Shown here one piece after another: positions 24,166-47,855 of a stretch of DNA of 64,000 bases. Made by a program: the position numbers and the translations under genes. The stretch's first letter is position 1, and every line of letters begins with the position of its first letter. The notes below the pieces were generated by a model. That model worked only from the letters and a program-made list of their open reading frames with translations. It searched no databases and was not told the origin of the DNA. Source of the DNA: Anopheles merus (lineage: Eukaryota; Arthropoda; Insecta; Diptera; Culicidae); NCBI RefSeq assembly GCF_017562075.2, contig NC_054084.1, forward strand, positions 38,565,499 through 38,629,498, written 5' to 3'.

Positions 24166-25733
24166 AAAATAATAACTTCATCCCATATTTGCAAATTTTT
24201 ACGACAAAGGGAATACTTAAATTCTTAATTGATACAGGCGCTAACAAGAACTATATTTCGCCTTCACACGTAAATTTGAAGAATTGTTCGAACGAAAAAA
24301 ACGTTTTCATAAGAAGTTTAAAAGACAATCAACGAATTGTTAAATCAGTTTCTTTCGATATGTTTGGTATAAATAAATCAATTAAATTCTACGTTTATTC
24401 CTTTCACGATTTTTTTGACGGGCTGATTGGTTACGAAACATTGAAAGATATCAATGCATTTCTAGATATTCGTAACGATACGCTGAAAATTGGACGGAAA
24501 AAATTTACATTGCATAAGAAATTTAAAGGAAATCAATCAACGATTTTGAATGCACAGCAGACACATTTCATTACCATAGACACTGAAAATGATGGGGATT
24601 TCGTTATAGAAGAAGAAAAGTCATGTGGTGAATTTTCTATTTTACCCGGCATCTATACCAGCAGGGGAAAGAGAGCAGTTATAGCCTTAAAAAATAATAT
24701 TGGCAAGAATATTGAGATAAACTTAAACGAAATTGAAATCGTCGATACCAAATTTCTCGAAGACGAAGGACCTAAAATAGAACATTCCAAAAGCTTCGAA
24801 CTTAACAACGATTATCTCACCCAATTCGAACTAAAGGCAATTAGAAATTTATTAAAAGAAATACCAGAAGTTTTGTATTTTGATGAGGATAAGTTATCAT
24901 TCACACATAAAATCAAACATAAAATTAGAACAGTCGATAACGTTCCAATTCACACAAAGTCCTATAAATATCCTAGGGTATTTGAAACCGAGGTACAAGA
25001 TCAAGTAAAAAGAATGCTTCGAGATGGTATAATTCGTGAATCCATATCTCCATACACTTCTCCGGTTTGGATCGTACCAAAGAAAGAAGATTCAACAGGA
25101 TTGAAAAAGTATCGTTTAGTAATTGATTACCGGAAACTGAACGAAAAAACCATTTCAGATAAATACCCCATACCGGACATTACTGAAATCTTGGACAGAT
25201 TAGGTAGAGCTTCCTATTTTTCTACAATCGATCTTGTAGCAGGCTTTCACCAAGTACAGTTAGAAGAGGATGACATAGAAAAAACAGCATTTGCTGTTAG
25301 TTCAGGAAAATACGAGTTTACAAGGATGCCTTTTGGCCTCAAAAATGCACCCTCTACTTTTCAAAGAGTCATGGATACAGTTCTAAGAGAACACATAGGA
25401 TCGTGTTGCCTCGTCTACATGGACGATATAATTATATTTTCAAGCTCTTTTCAAGAACATGTACAAGACATTCGAAACATCTTACAAAAATTAAAAGATG
25501 CAAGATTAAAAATACAAATTGAAAAATGCTATTTCTTCAGAAAGGAAGTTCAATTTCTGGGCCACACGGTCACGAATGAAGGTGTTAAACCTAATACGGA
25601 CAAAATCGAGGTCATAAAAAATTGGCCGATACCCAAAAATCCTAAAGAATTGAAACAATTCCTTGGGACGATTGGTTATTACAGGAGGTTTGTTCAAGAC
25701 TTTGCCAAGCTCATTAAACCATTGACTGTATGA
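24162..25733 (+). pseudogene. pol: Gypsy pol, first part: protease and reverse transcriptase
   Basis: 523 codons ending in a premature TGA at 25731-25733. Near the start is the aspartic protease active site DTGA (residues 24-27, within LIDTGANKNYIS). RT follows from about residue 255 (VPIHTKSYKYPRV, SPVWIVPKK, RLVIDYRKLNEKT, YFSTIDLVAGFHQV, FAVSSGKYEF, RMPFGLKNAPSTFQRVMD), with the catalytic YMDD at 419-422 and FLGHTVTNEGV and IGYYRRFVQDFAK after it. It makes cDNA from the element's RNA after the protease releases the enzymes. It has no ATG start of its own; the listed start is a TTG, and translation is expected by -1 frameshift from gag. The TGA falls just after the RT thumb/connection region, and the frame continues open beyond it. 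Confidence 0.93.
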
Positions 25734-25802
25734 CTTCGTAAAGATAACGAATTCATTTTCACACCCGATAAAGCAAAATGTTTTGAAAAATGCAAGTCTC
25801 TG

Positions 25803-27524
25803 TTGGCCATGGATCCGATTTTAGTTTACCCTGATTTCCAGAAAACTTTTATTCTGACAACAGATGCTAGCGATTTTGCCGTTGGCGCTGTATTGTCCCA
25901 AGGAACTATAGGAAAAGATCGACCTATTGCCTATGCATGCAGGACTTTAAATAAAACGGAAGAGAATTACTGCACAACAGAAAAAGAACTGTTAGCTATA
26001 GTTTGGGCCGTGAAATATTTTCGACCGTATCTATACGGAAGAAAATTTACTTTAATAACAGATCACCAACCTCTTATATATTCTACGACAAGTGCGAATC
26101 AGAAAATAATAAGATGGAAATTGGTACTAACAGAATTCGATTTTGAAATAGTTTACAAGCCTGGAAAAGAGAATATCGTGGCAGATGCTCTATCTCGAAT
26201 TAAACCCAATGAAATCGACGTGAGCAAAAACGAAATTAACGCTAGCGATACAGTTCACTCGGCCGATACAAGTGACGACCATTATATAAGAACATCAGAA
26301 AGGCCAACAAATACGTTTAAAACGCAAATTGTTTTAAAAATGGGTGATGAAAACGAATCACATGAAGAAGTTTTCCCAACGTATCACAGATTTACAATAT
26401 GCAGGCCAGAGTATTCAGAAAAACACATAGTTAGTATATTCCGAGAAAAAATTAACACAAAGGGAACTAATTGTATTCACGGTCCCACGACAGTTATACA
26501 AACCGTACAAGAAACCTATCGCAAATATTTTTGTCAATATAAAATGTTTAAACTGGTTTATTCCCCCTTGTTGGTAACAGATGTGAAAAAAGTCGAAGAT
26601 CAAGACGAAATAATTAAGGAAACTCACCAACGTGCACACCGAGGGATTAAAGAAAATGTAGCGCAAATACTCGAATCCTATTTCTTTCCAAACATTCAAA
26701 AAAAAGTAAGAATCGTAGTCAACAACTGTGCAATTTGTAAACGTTGCAAGTACGATCGAAGCCCACCTCAGTTGGTAAAGAAAACCGTCAGCATAGAGAA
26801 GCCACACGAAAAAATCCATATCGATATTTTCTTCATGAAAGGAAAAAAAATGTTGACAATCGTTGATGCATTCTCCAAATTTGCGAACGTCATACCTTTA
26901 GAAACGAGAACTATCGTCGACCTCAAAAAAGCGATAACGGAGCATATAAGAATTTTTGGTAGACCTAAAGTCATAGTTTGCGATCAGGAACCAGCGTTTA
27001 TCTCTATTGAATTTATTGGGTTCCTGCAAGATTTAAACATAGAGGTACATCATGCCAGTTGTAGTAATTCTAACGGAATTGTGGAAAGATTCCATTCTAC
27101 TTTAATAGAACTATACCGAACTATCAACTCTACTTACAATGAATTTGATTTTAATGACAAAATTAATATCATGGTGGATATTTACAACAATACTATTCAC
27201 TCTGCCACAGGAACAAAACCAAGACAAATTGTATTCAATGTAGAAGGTATTACGAACACAGAAGAAATTTATCAACGATTCAAAGAACTACAATCAAATG
27301 TTAAAGTTAACTTAACAAAGAAAAGCAAGAAAATTGAAAGAGAAAATCTAAATTTAACAGAACCTCCAGAGTTAACTGAAGGCCAAGACGTTTACGTTAA
27401 GGTTAATCAAAGAATTACTAAAGATAAGGAACCATACAAATCGTCGAAAGTATGTAAAAACAACGACTTAACTTTCGTAGATAATTATAACATAAAAATC
27501 CACAAGTCTAGGCTTAAGAAATAA
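25803..27524 (+). pseudogene. pol: Gypsy pol, second part: RNase H and integrase
   Basis: In the same frame as the first part and separated from it only by the TGA at 25731-25733; the 69 bases between are open. RNase H begins TTDASDFAVGAVLSQ (first Asp at residue 21 of this part), then ENYCTTEKELLAIVWA and TDHQPLIY. The integrase zinc-binding module has H275, H279, C309 and C312. The catalytic core has D341 (in IHIDIFF), D394 (in VCDQEPAF) and E428 (in GIVERFH). The D394-E428 spacing is 33 residues rather than the usual 35. The C-terminal tail is basic, with no chromodomain seen. Without readthrough of the stop these activities would not be made from this copy. Confidence 0.92.
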
Positions 27525-27587
27525 CTTTGTTATAGCTTACACATTAAATATGAAAATTAACGACGTTCAGCGAGGACGCTTGACTTT

Positions 27588-27598
27588 AAGGAGGGAGA
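27588..27598 (+). promoter_or_regulatory. Polypurine tract of the gypsy element
   Basis: AAGGAGGGAGA directly precedes the 3' LTR and would prime plus-strand DNA synthesis. Confidence 0.8.
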
Positions 27599-27972
<374 letters not shown>

Positions 27973-27975
<3 letters not shown>

Positions 27976-28292
27976 TGGCCGGCAAAATAAAGTGGCCACT
28001 ATTTACAATTTTACATTTTTTATATTTTTTCCGTGAAAAATGAAGTTATTGAACTGCTTTATTTTTTGAAACATTGTTCGTGATATGCTTAAGAATGCGC
28101 AGTACCATAGCATGACAAAAATGAGAAGTTTGCTTCAAGAAAAATATTTTTTTCCAAAATTGATCAAAATCACTGTGCCAAAATAAAGTGCCCACTTTAT
28201 TCATTCTACAGAAAATATTTTTCTGAACAAATATAACAGCAAACTTATAATTTATATGCGTTCCTCTCGCATTCTTTACATGTTCGAAGATC
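27973..28292 (+). repeat. Left 320-bp TIR with IR/DR motifs
   Basis: Contains an outer motif GGCAAAATAAAGTGGCCACT (27981-28000) and an inner near-copy GCCAAAATAAAGTGCCCACT (28177-28196), the IR/DR arrangement of transposase-binding sites known from some Tc1-family elements. Identity with the right arm falls sharply beyond GAAGATC at about 28292. Confidence 0.9.
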
Positions 28293-28394
28293 GTTGGCGT
28301 ATTTTTTTTCTAATTTTTAAAGGTTTATCTAGTTCTGCATCTAGTTTTGGCATCTGGTTCTTCTCAAGCGTTATCAAGAGCTTTAAATTTAAAT

Positions 28395-28735
28395 TTATTT
28401 GTTTTTGACACCAGTTTTATCCACCTTCGCATATAGAATCTGCCACAAATTCTCGATGGAACAAAGATTTAGACTTCATGGAGGACATGCAAGGTGTTTT
28501 ATACGATACTAGTTGAGAAATGATTTTTGTATTGATTGTGTGTGTTGAGATGTTAGCCTGTAGGAACATGTTTTTAGTTTTCAAACCCCATTTTTTAAAA
28601 AGAAATATCCCAAAGTAGTGATGAAGAATGTTAAAAAAGGTATCAGTCATAGTTGTACTTTCGATTCACACCAGTTTTCCTGCTACTCCTAAAGAGAAAC
28701 ACCCCCTAGCTATCACATTGCAATTTTCGTAATTT
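28395..28735 (-). pseudogene. Tc1-like transposase C-terminal half, decayed, minus-strand copy
   Basis: Read on the minus strand it has a GCFSLGVAGKLV-like block, TDTFFNILHHYFG, KKWGLKTKNMFLQANISTHT, and in another frame SLNLCSIENLWQILYAKVDK. These match the second half of Tc1 transposases (the QDNDPKH and NPIENLW regions). The second catalytic Asp position reads Ala (QANISTH), there are in-frame stops (one TGA before IES) and a frameshift before IENLW. The IENLW glutamate is kept. Non-functional. Confidence 0.85.
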
Positions 28736-28766
28736 ACTGCCCGTTAGATGTAGCGTCCTTCAAGTT

Positions 28767-29135
28767 CCTCGCCCGAGCTACAGCAAGACTAACAAAGCCA
28801 ATTGGCTTCAATATGATCAAGAACATGCAGATATATCGTTAGATAGTTGAAAAACTGATATTTGGACAGATGAGTCCAAATTAGAACTGATGTTCAAAAA
28901 AAATCTAGACGCGATCCAACAAACCAATATGTATGAAGAGTGCAATGTGATGACCAGGGAGGGGATTTCTATACGAGAAGTGGGGAGCATGGTTTGAATC
29001 GACAGCATAATGAAAGCTAATACCTATACAAGCATCCGGTGTGAATTTATCTGTTTTCTGTGAAAAATACGGAGTTAGTAAATAAAATGATGTTACAACA
29101 GGAAGACGACTCAAGTTATACACGAAGAATTTTTT
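28767..29135 (+). pseudogene. Tc1-like transposase middle/C-terminal part, decayed, plus-strand copy
   Basis: Reads KTNKANWLQYDQEHAD, then WTDESKLELMF (first catalytic Asp kept), EECNVMTREG, IDSIMKANTYTS and QQEDDSSYT, in the order expected for a Tc1 transposase, with several in-frame stops. It overlaps in content with the minus-strand remnant (both contain the VxIxS..MT/MKA..T region, each with a TGA at the same place), so two diverged copies of the same region are present. No N-terminal DNA-binding domain was found. Confidence 0.85.
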
Positions 29136-29349
29136 ATTTTATTTTTTCAATCCAATCAAATAAAAAAATTTTAATGGCTCTTAGTTAGTCTTAATTTTAA
29201 TTCAATCGACATTTAGTGTGCAAATTTTAATGCAAATGTAGTGAAAATGACGTGATTAAGAAAAACAAAATGTGTTAAAGCTCTGAAATACTCTTAGAAA
29301 GAACCAATGCCAAATATGTGCAGATAAAAACATAATAAATTATGGCAAA

Positions 29350-29669
29350 GATCCTCAAACATATAAAGAATGCGAGAGGAACGCATATAAATTATAAGTT
29401 TGCTGTTATATTTGTTCAGAAAAATATTTTCTGTAGAATGAATAAAGTGGGCACTTTATTTTGGCACAGTGATTTTGATCAATTTTGGAAAAAATATTTT
29501 TTCTTGAAGCAAACTTCTCATTTTTGTCATGCTATGGTACTGCGCATTCTTAAGCATATCATGAACAATGTTTCAAAATATAAAGCAGTGCAATAACTTC
29601 CTTTTTCACGTAAAAAATGTAAAAAGTGTAAAATTGTAAGTAGTGGTCACTTTATTTTGCCGGCCACTG
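29350..29669 (-). repeat. Right 320-bp TIR with IR/DR motifs
   Basis: Inverted copy of 27973-28292. The inner motif lies at 29446-29465 and the outer at 29642-29661 (complements of the left motifs). It is followed by the TA target duplication. Confidence 0.9.
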
Positions 29670-29671
29670 TA

Positions 29672-32315
29672 TATATAGTAAAGTCTAATGCTTATGAACT
29701 ACTAATCTAATGCTTATGAATGACGCAGGGAAAAAACATAACATATTTTATAACGTTAGACAACAATTGAGTACGCCTAGATCAATCATAAAATCGTTGT
29801 TACCAACGATGTGGATGATATTGTGGTACAAGAGATAGTGTGGATGACAAAAGTTGGTAACAATTCGCCCCGTTCGGAAAAGGAGATCGCATTTTTCCGT
29901 TGACCAACAGGAAAAGTGTCGAACGTTAAAGGGATGATAAGGCTGGACAATTGATGAACATCGGAGGATAGATTCATCAACACGAACAGGTCACCGAAAG
30001 AATTCAGCATTGATTATGTCCGATCCAAAGAGCTTCAAATAAATAGGATTAAACGTTACAAAAACCTTCAACACAACCAAAAAAATAATTATATCATTAG
30101 CATCAATATCGGTTGGAAGATCATCTGCCTTCATTGCAACTTCCCACCCCATGCAGTAAAATGATTCCACGCTTCCTAGAAGCTATTACATCGCAAACAA
30201 ATCAGCTGAGCGTGTTTGACGATTGAAAAGATAAGTACGTTTAACAGGTTGTAAAGCTAAGCTAAGACCTGGTTAATTATACGGTCATTAATTTGCGTCG
30301 TTCTATGTACGCACGCGAGCTCCAACACAAAGAAAATGGTTATAGGTCAAAACGCTCTAAAAATTAAAATATTCAACCGTCACAAATTATACACATCAAA
30401 ACGGACTTGTCTCGGTGCGATTAGACAACTTGTTTGGGTGCCCCATACAGGCAGGAATTCTCACGGGTCACACTCATTTCACAGTACCATGGAATGAGTA
30501 CTGGTACAGGATTTTGTTTATTACCAATGAGCATCTCGTGCTACGGTATTCCATTTTAATCCATCTCTTTTCCCAATTTACGCACGAGTACCAATGCTCT
30601 GTACAACCAACACCGAAGAAACGAAGCTATGTTGGGCATCCATTTTCGTTATTTCCTTTGCATTTATTCGAATCACTAGCCAATTGGTTAAATCAGTCTA
30701 CCATAACCTAAAGCCAGCGGCACATTAAATCGCTGGCTCTTTAATAGCGGCAAAGTGGATTGAAAAGCTACACTGATTGAAAATCAGCTTGTTTGCTCCT
30801 GCGTGCACATCATGGTCATGGCCTTGAGTGACTTTGGTAAAGGGATTAATTTATTGAATTAATACTAACCTTAACGAGCGTCCCACCCTTGCTGGTTAAA
30901 ACGGCACCATTTATTTAATATCGCGTAACCAGCTTGATTCCATTTAACGATTTACTTTTGTTTCGTGTTTGCAAAAGGAAGGCAGGCAGCAACGCTAAGG
31001 CTAGAAGATTTGATCAGAAGGTTTTGATGATTGTGGAAACACAGTCGGACCGGTATTGGAAAAAACTGTATTGCTGGCTGGATGGCATTTTGTGTTCGAG
31101 TTTTGAGTGGTTCCACTTGCTTTAAACGTGAGGTAGTAGTAGCTCAGCATAGGAGAGATGCTCCGAATTCAAATAAAATTGAAATTAATTGATTCAAGCA
31201 CAAATGAAGAAAAGCAAACACATACACAAGAAACGTTTTTTCGTGTAGCAGTTGTACCATTATCCTAGAAGCAGCCTTCATTGACGATTAGATTTTGCTG
31301 AATTTGGTTTCTAGACTGCTTTATGTTTATAGGTTTTCCTGTTTATAAAGTTTTTTTTTTATTAACATGTAATTGTGCTTTTACAAACAGTTGGTTTGAT
31401 GTCTATAACGTTCAAATGATAAGCTGTGTTTCAGATGAAATCGAAAGATTTTTGTTTAGTTTATCTTGCTCACAAAGTTCACAACTAGAAACAACACAAA
31501 AAAAAATACGATGTACAAACACTTCCTGCTCCAAATTGCTTTGTTTTCCCGTTCAAGTGCGTTTTTATCTGTAAAGAAACACCACTCACCCAAAAAGATT
31601 TAAGCTTCGAACATTGAAAATGCGCCCAGGCTCCATTTTGTTGGGGAAATAGTAAACGTACTAAAAGTTTTGTTTTCTTACCACAAAGTAGCAAGTACAG
31701 AAAACAGTATGGTACCTTCGCACAAATATTTACAAACAAGCCCACTTTCATACCTACACATATTTCCACACAAACAGAGGTAAGTGACATGCGTCATGCA
31801 AAACGGACTTACACGAATGCAATGCTCCTGGAGGTTACTCAGGAAAACTGTTTCAAGAAACAGAGAAAGGTGCATACAAAGCATAAGAAAACATGAATTC
31901 TTGCACAGGTCGGTCTTGTGCACTCCCAAGGATATGGAAAAACCAACGGTATTCGAGATAAAGTGAGGCGTACTTTTTTACTAAGACTGCGAACTCTTCG
32001 TCTTTGTTGAAGGTTTCTTGTTTATATGCGCTTATCAAAGGCAATAGAAAATGATCTGAAAGAAGGGGCGAATATTTGGTAAAACATTTTTATGTGATTT
32101 TTGTCATATATTTTTAAGATCGCACCATTATTTTAAAAAGATAAAATTTAAAATACAACTGTTTTGAAAATGAGTCCAATGGTTTAAAGTGCCTAGATTT
32201 GGGTTAAAGTAAAAATTTAGAATTTTTTGTTTTATTTCATCAAAGCAATTAACTCCTTTTTTGTTTTATAAGGAATTTTTTTTAGCAATCCAGTATGTTG
32301 TATCATGGTACTTAC
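29672..32315. other. Intron-like DNA downstream of the cadherin exon
   Basis: About 2.6 kb, non-coding as far as I can see. TCTAATGCTTATGAA occurs twice near 29686-29721. The stretch would lie in the intron 3' of the exon at 32316-32459 on the minus strand. No second cadherin-like exon was seen. Confidence 0.5.
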
Positions 32316-32459
32316 CCTCGCCGTGCGTCTTTGCGCTGACGTTGAGAAAGTTGTGATTGATTTCCACATTCTCGTCGATGTCCACCTCATAGATAACTTT
32401 CTCGAAATAGAGTGGGAAGTCGTTCTTGTCACCGACCCCTGTTTTGATGAATTTAGTAA
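32316..32459 (-). CDS. CadN: Cadherin-repeat cassette exon, probably neural cadherin (CadN)
   Basis: A 144-nt exon, phase 1 at both ends, encoding 48 codons. Minus-strand flanks are GTTTTCTTTTCAG| (acceptor) and GAGG|GTAAGTAC (donor). The peptide starts TKFIKTGVGDKNDFPLYFEK and continues VIYEVDIDENVEINHNF. DKND is the DxND inter-repeat motif of classical cadherins and DEN is the calcium-site Glu at the start of the next repeat; TKFIKTGVGDKND is what I recall of Drosophila CadN in the region of its mutually exclusive exons. CadN is a membrane adhesion protein guiding axons and synaptic partners. Unusual residues: Phe replaces the usual Asn or Ser after DxND, and the DxD-like position reads KTHGE. 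It could be an alternative exon or a decaying duplicate. The exon length, divisible by three with symmetric phase, fits cassette use. Confidence 0.82.
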
Positions 32460-33815
32460 CTGAAAAGAAAACAAAACACACACAATGTACTTCTAAGTTG
32501 GTTGTTTAAAGCGGTGCACTTAAACTGCGCGCCAAAAATACAGGTTCCGCTGCATCCACACAGAAAAGAGTAATAATATTAGATCCCATCAGGAAATAGC
32601 GAACAAAACGGAAAATGAAAGAATATTTAAATTTTGTTCCTAATGTCGTGTTCCATCCAGTATCTAAACAGTAGTCACATATGTCACTCACGCAACCGGT
32701 TCTGGACCGGATGCTCCCGAGCATCAGTGACCACTAATGGGAATCCGGAAGATAAATTTCGGTTTCTCTGCTTCCATTACGGTCTCCTACCAAGGTAATT
32801 GCAATGCAAAGCTACAGAAAAGCAATAATGCAACATAAAGAATTGCACAAAGGAGAAATAAAAAAAAACAACCACATTCATTGTTCGCTCGATACCAAAA
32901 CCCTCACCGACCCAGCTCACCAACCTCCCAACCAATCCAATGGCTCTCTTCGGTTTTCGATGGGAATGGATGCATTATGTGTCCTCGATTTTGGATTTTC
33001 TCTTGGAGTGATTTGGAGAGGCAGAAAGCCAACAGGATGTGTGTTTGCTTGTATGTGTGTGCGTTTGCGCCATGCACAAATCCACAATCCAAACATAGAT
33101 ATTCATCGAACCGCCAGCGTACGGTTGTTCTCGCGTTCCAGCAGAGCTAGTGATTCGGTGAAATTTCAAACGCCTCGCGGAAGCACCACGGTACCATAAC
33201 ACAGAAGGTTATGTTTGGCCTCCCCCCACCCTCTGCATGGACACTCTGTGTCCAGAAGATCAATGTAGAGCAATTTAAAATCCATTTTCTACTAGCATGA
33301 ATTCTGACTTCGATTCGTAAGTTTGTTTGTACGCTGACCACGTACGCCATGCGATGCCTCGAGACACGATCAAGTGGAAAAAATAGTACGAAGCAAAGAT
33401 CGACGGTAAGAAACCATCATCATCCGGATTCAATTTGTAACATCCTGTTTAAGTTTTTTTTTGCTGATGCATAATTTGACATGCTTTTTTGTAACTTTCT
33501 ACAGTTTTAAATTTTAGGCTATATTATTTTTCACCACCTTTGTTTTTTTTCTTTTTGCTACCGAATTGTTATGATCTAATTGTCTTAAGGTCAGTTTTAC
33601 GCAAGACTTAAGTGATCGTATGTAGAAGGATAAAACACATCTTGAGGAATTGGATAATATTTTGTTATTAATATATTGATATAATATATGTTTTGATGTA
33701 CTTCGTTTTTATGTAATCTGTGTTTTGTTATATTAGTAAAGTAAGAAGCCCACTTGATATTGATTTTTACACATTCTGTTTTTTGGACGGATTGATTAAT
33801 GTTTTTAAAGTTAAC
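32460..33815. other. Intron-like DNA upstream of the cadherin exon
   Basis: No further exon was recognised. The acceptor polypyrimidine tract of the cadherin exon is at 32460-32473 (minus strand). Confidence 0.5.
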
Positions 33816-33825
33816 ATGTGCAATG

Positions 33826-34017
33826 GGGCGGTCCCGTGGTACAGCCGTCAGCTCGAACGACTCAATAACATGCCCGTAATGGGTTCAAGCCCAGAATGGA
33901 TCGTCCCCCCGTAGCAAGGATTGACTATCTGGCTACGTGGTAATGAATTAAGTCACGAAAGCCTGTATAGGCCGGCATGTCCGTGTAGGACGTTACGCCA
34001 AAAAGAAGAAGAAGAAG
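33826..34017 (+). mobile_element. SINE200-like element, copy 3
   Basis: Head GGGCGGTCCCGTGGTACAGC, B-box-like GGGTTCAAGCCC, and a (GAA)n tail to 34017. Flanks ATGTGCAATG (33816-33825) and ATGTGAAATA (34018-34027) are an 8/10 match and probably the decayed target-site duplication. It is more diverged than the copy at 2691. Confidence 0.85.
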
Positions 34018-34388
34018 ATGTGAAATAGGGAAGAGTAAGGAAGCGTGCGTGAGCGACGGAATGTGCGCGAGAAGGAAGGAATAAAAAGAGGGAACTCAGT
34101 ACGGCGGGTAACGCGGAGCGAGAGGGAAGATGGGCCGAAGCAATAAAAGCGGTGCGCGCTCTGGGGACGAGGAGTTAGTTTGGGACCGATACGGGAACTG
34201 TGAAATATGAACTACTGAACGAGATGTGCGAATGAATCGCGTAGAACTTTACTTTTCTATGTTCGTGTTTACTTCCCATATCACAGTTAACTTCACATAC
34301 ATTCTACCAAAATTAAATATGAGTGAGGGTTATCAATCTGGGTTAATTAATTGATATTCTCATCATTCATAACATATCAATATAATTC
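34018..34388. other. Purine-rich, GC-richer intron segment
   Basis: 34018-34200 is rich in AGGAAG and GAGAGGGA and includes AATAAAAG twice. No gene or clear element was recognised. Confidence 0.4.
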
Positions 34389-34565
34389 CACCCCGTGATG
34401 CAGTCATCAGCTCGAACGACTAAAACATGCCCAGCATAAGTTTAAACCTCTAATAGACCGTCCCCTCTTAACAAGAAGAAGAACAAGGCTGTGTGTTTCG
34501 AAATAAGTCTCAATAATCTTTATGTATCGGCATGACCTCGTAGATTGCCAAACAGAAGAAGAGTA
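34389..34565 (+). mobile_element. SINE200-like element, copy 4, degraded
   Basis: CACCCCGTGATGCAGTCATC to a tail near CAAACAGAAGAAGAG. It retains ACATGCCC and TAGACCGTCCCC, with several indels including an internal AAGAAGAAGAAC. The B box has decayed (AAGTTTAAACCTC). Confidence 0.7.
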
Positions 34566-34687
34566 AAAAAGATTGTTTAACTCTTAAATAGATTAAAATT
34601 AAAATTATATTTTATTGGTTTTTAATCTTCTTAACATAATTAAAAACATGAAATATTTGTACCCACCAGTTAAACGAGCTTGATTTT

Positions 34688-34814
34688 CAGTGACTCATTG
34701 TTACCATAGCAGGATGGTCAGTCCTTCGTATGGCAGTACACATTCGGGGCTTGAACCCGTGACGGGCATGTTGTTTATCGAATGTGTTAGCGACTGTACC
34801 ACTAGACCAGCCTT
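34688..34814 (-). mobile_element. SINE200-like element, copy 5, 3'-truncated
   Basis: Minus-strand head AGGCTGGTCTAGTGGTACAG at about 34814, B-box-like GGGTTCAAGCCCC, ending near CAATGAGTCACTG. The 3' third and the GAA tail are missing. Confidence 0.75.

Positions 34815-47855
<13,041 letters not shown>

Larger units (their letters stand above)
27973..29669. mobile_element. Tc1-like element with 320-bp TIRs and head-to-head transposase remnants
   Basis: 1697 bp flanked by TA at 27971-27972 and 29670-29671, the Tc1/mariner target duplication. The ends are CAGTGGCCGGCAAAATAAAG and its complement. The terminal inverted repeats run 27973-28292 and 29350-29669 and are nearly identical. Inside lie two decayed transposase segments in opposite orientation, both reading outward (28395-28735 minus, 28767-29135 plus), so both ends derive from the 3' end of a Tc1-like element. 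Homology between the arms continues past the near-identical part: AAAGCTCT, AGAACCA and ATGCCAAA-like blocks occur in both arms. It cannot make transposase. Confidence 0.9.

Noticed and set aside
26415..26974. Minus-strand frames inside the gypsy integrase region
   Set aside because: Shadows of the plus-strand pol frame.
34019..34285. Possible solo LTR (TGTGAAATAGGG ... CCCATATCACA with an internal AATAAA)
   Set aside because: The left end coincides with the probable target-site duplication of the adjacent SINE (34018-34027), no flanking TSD was found, and the end match is short.
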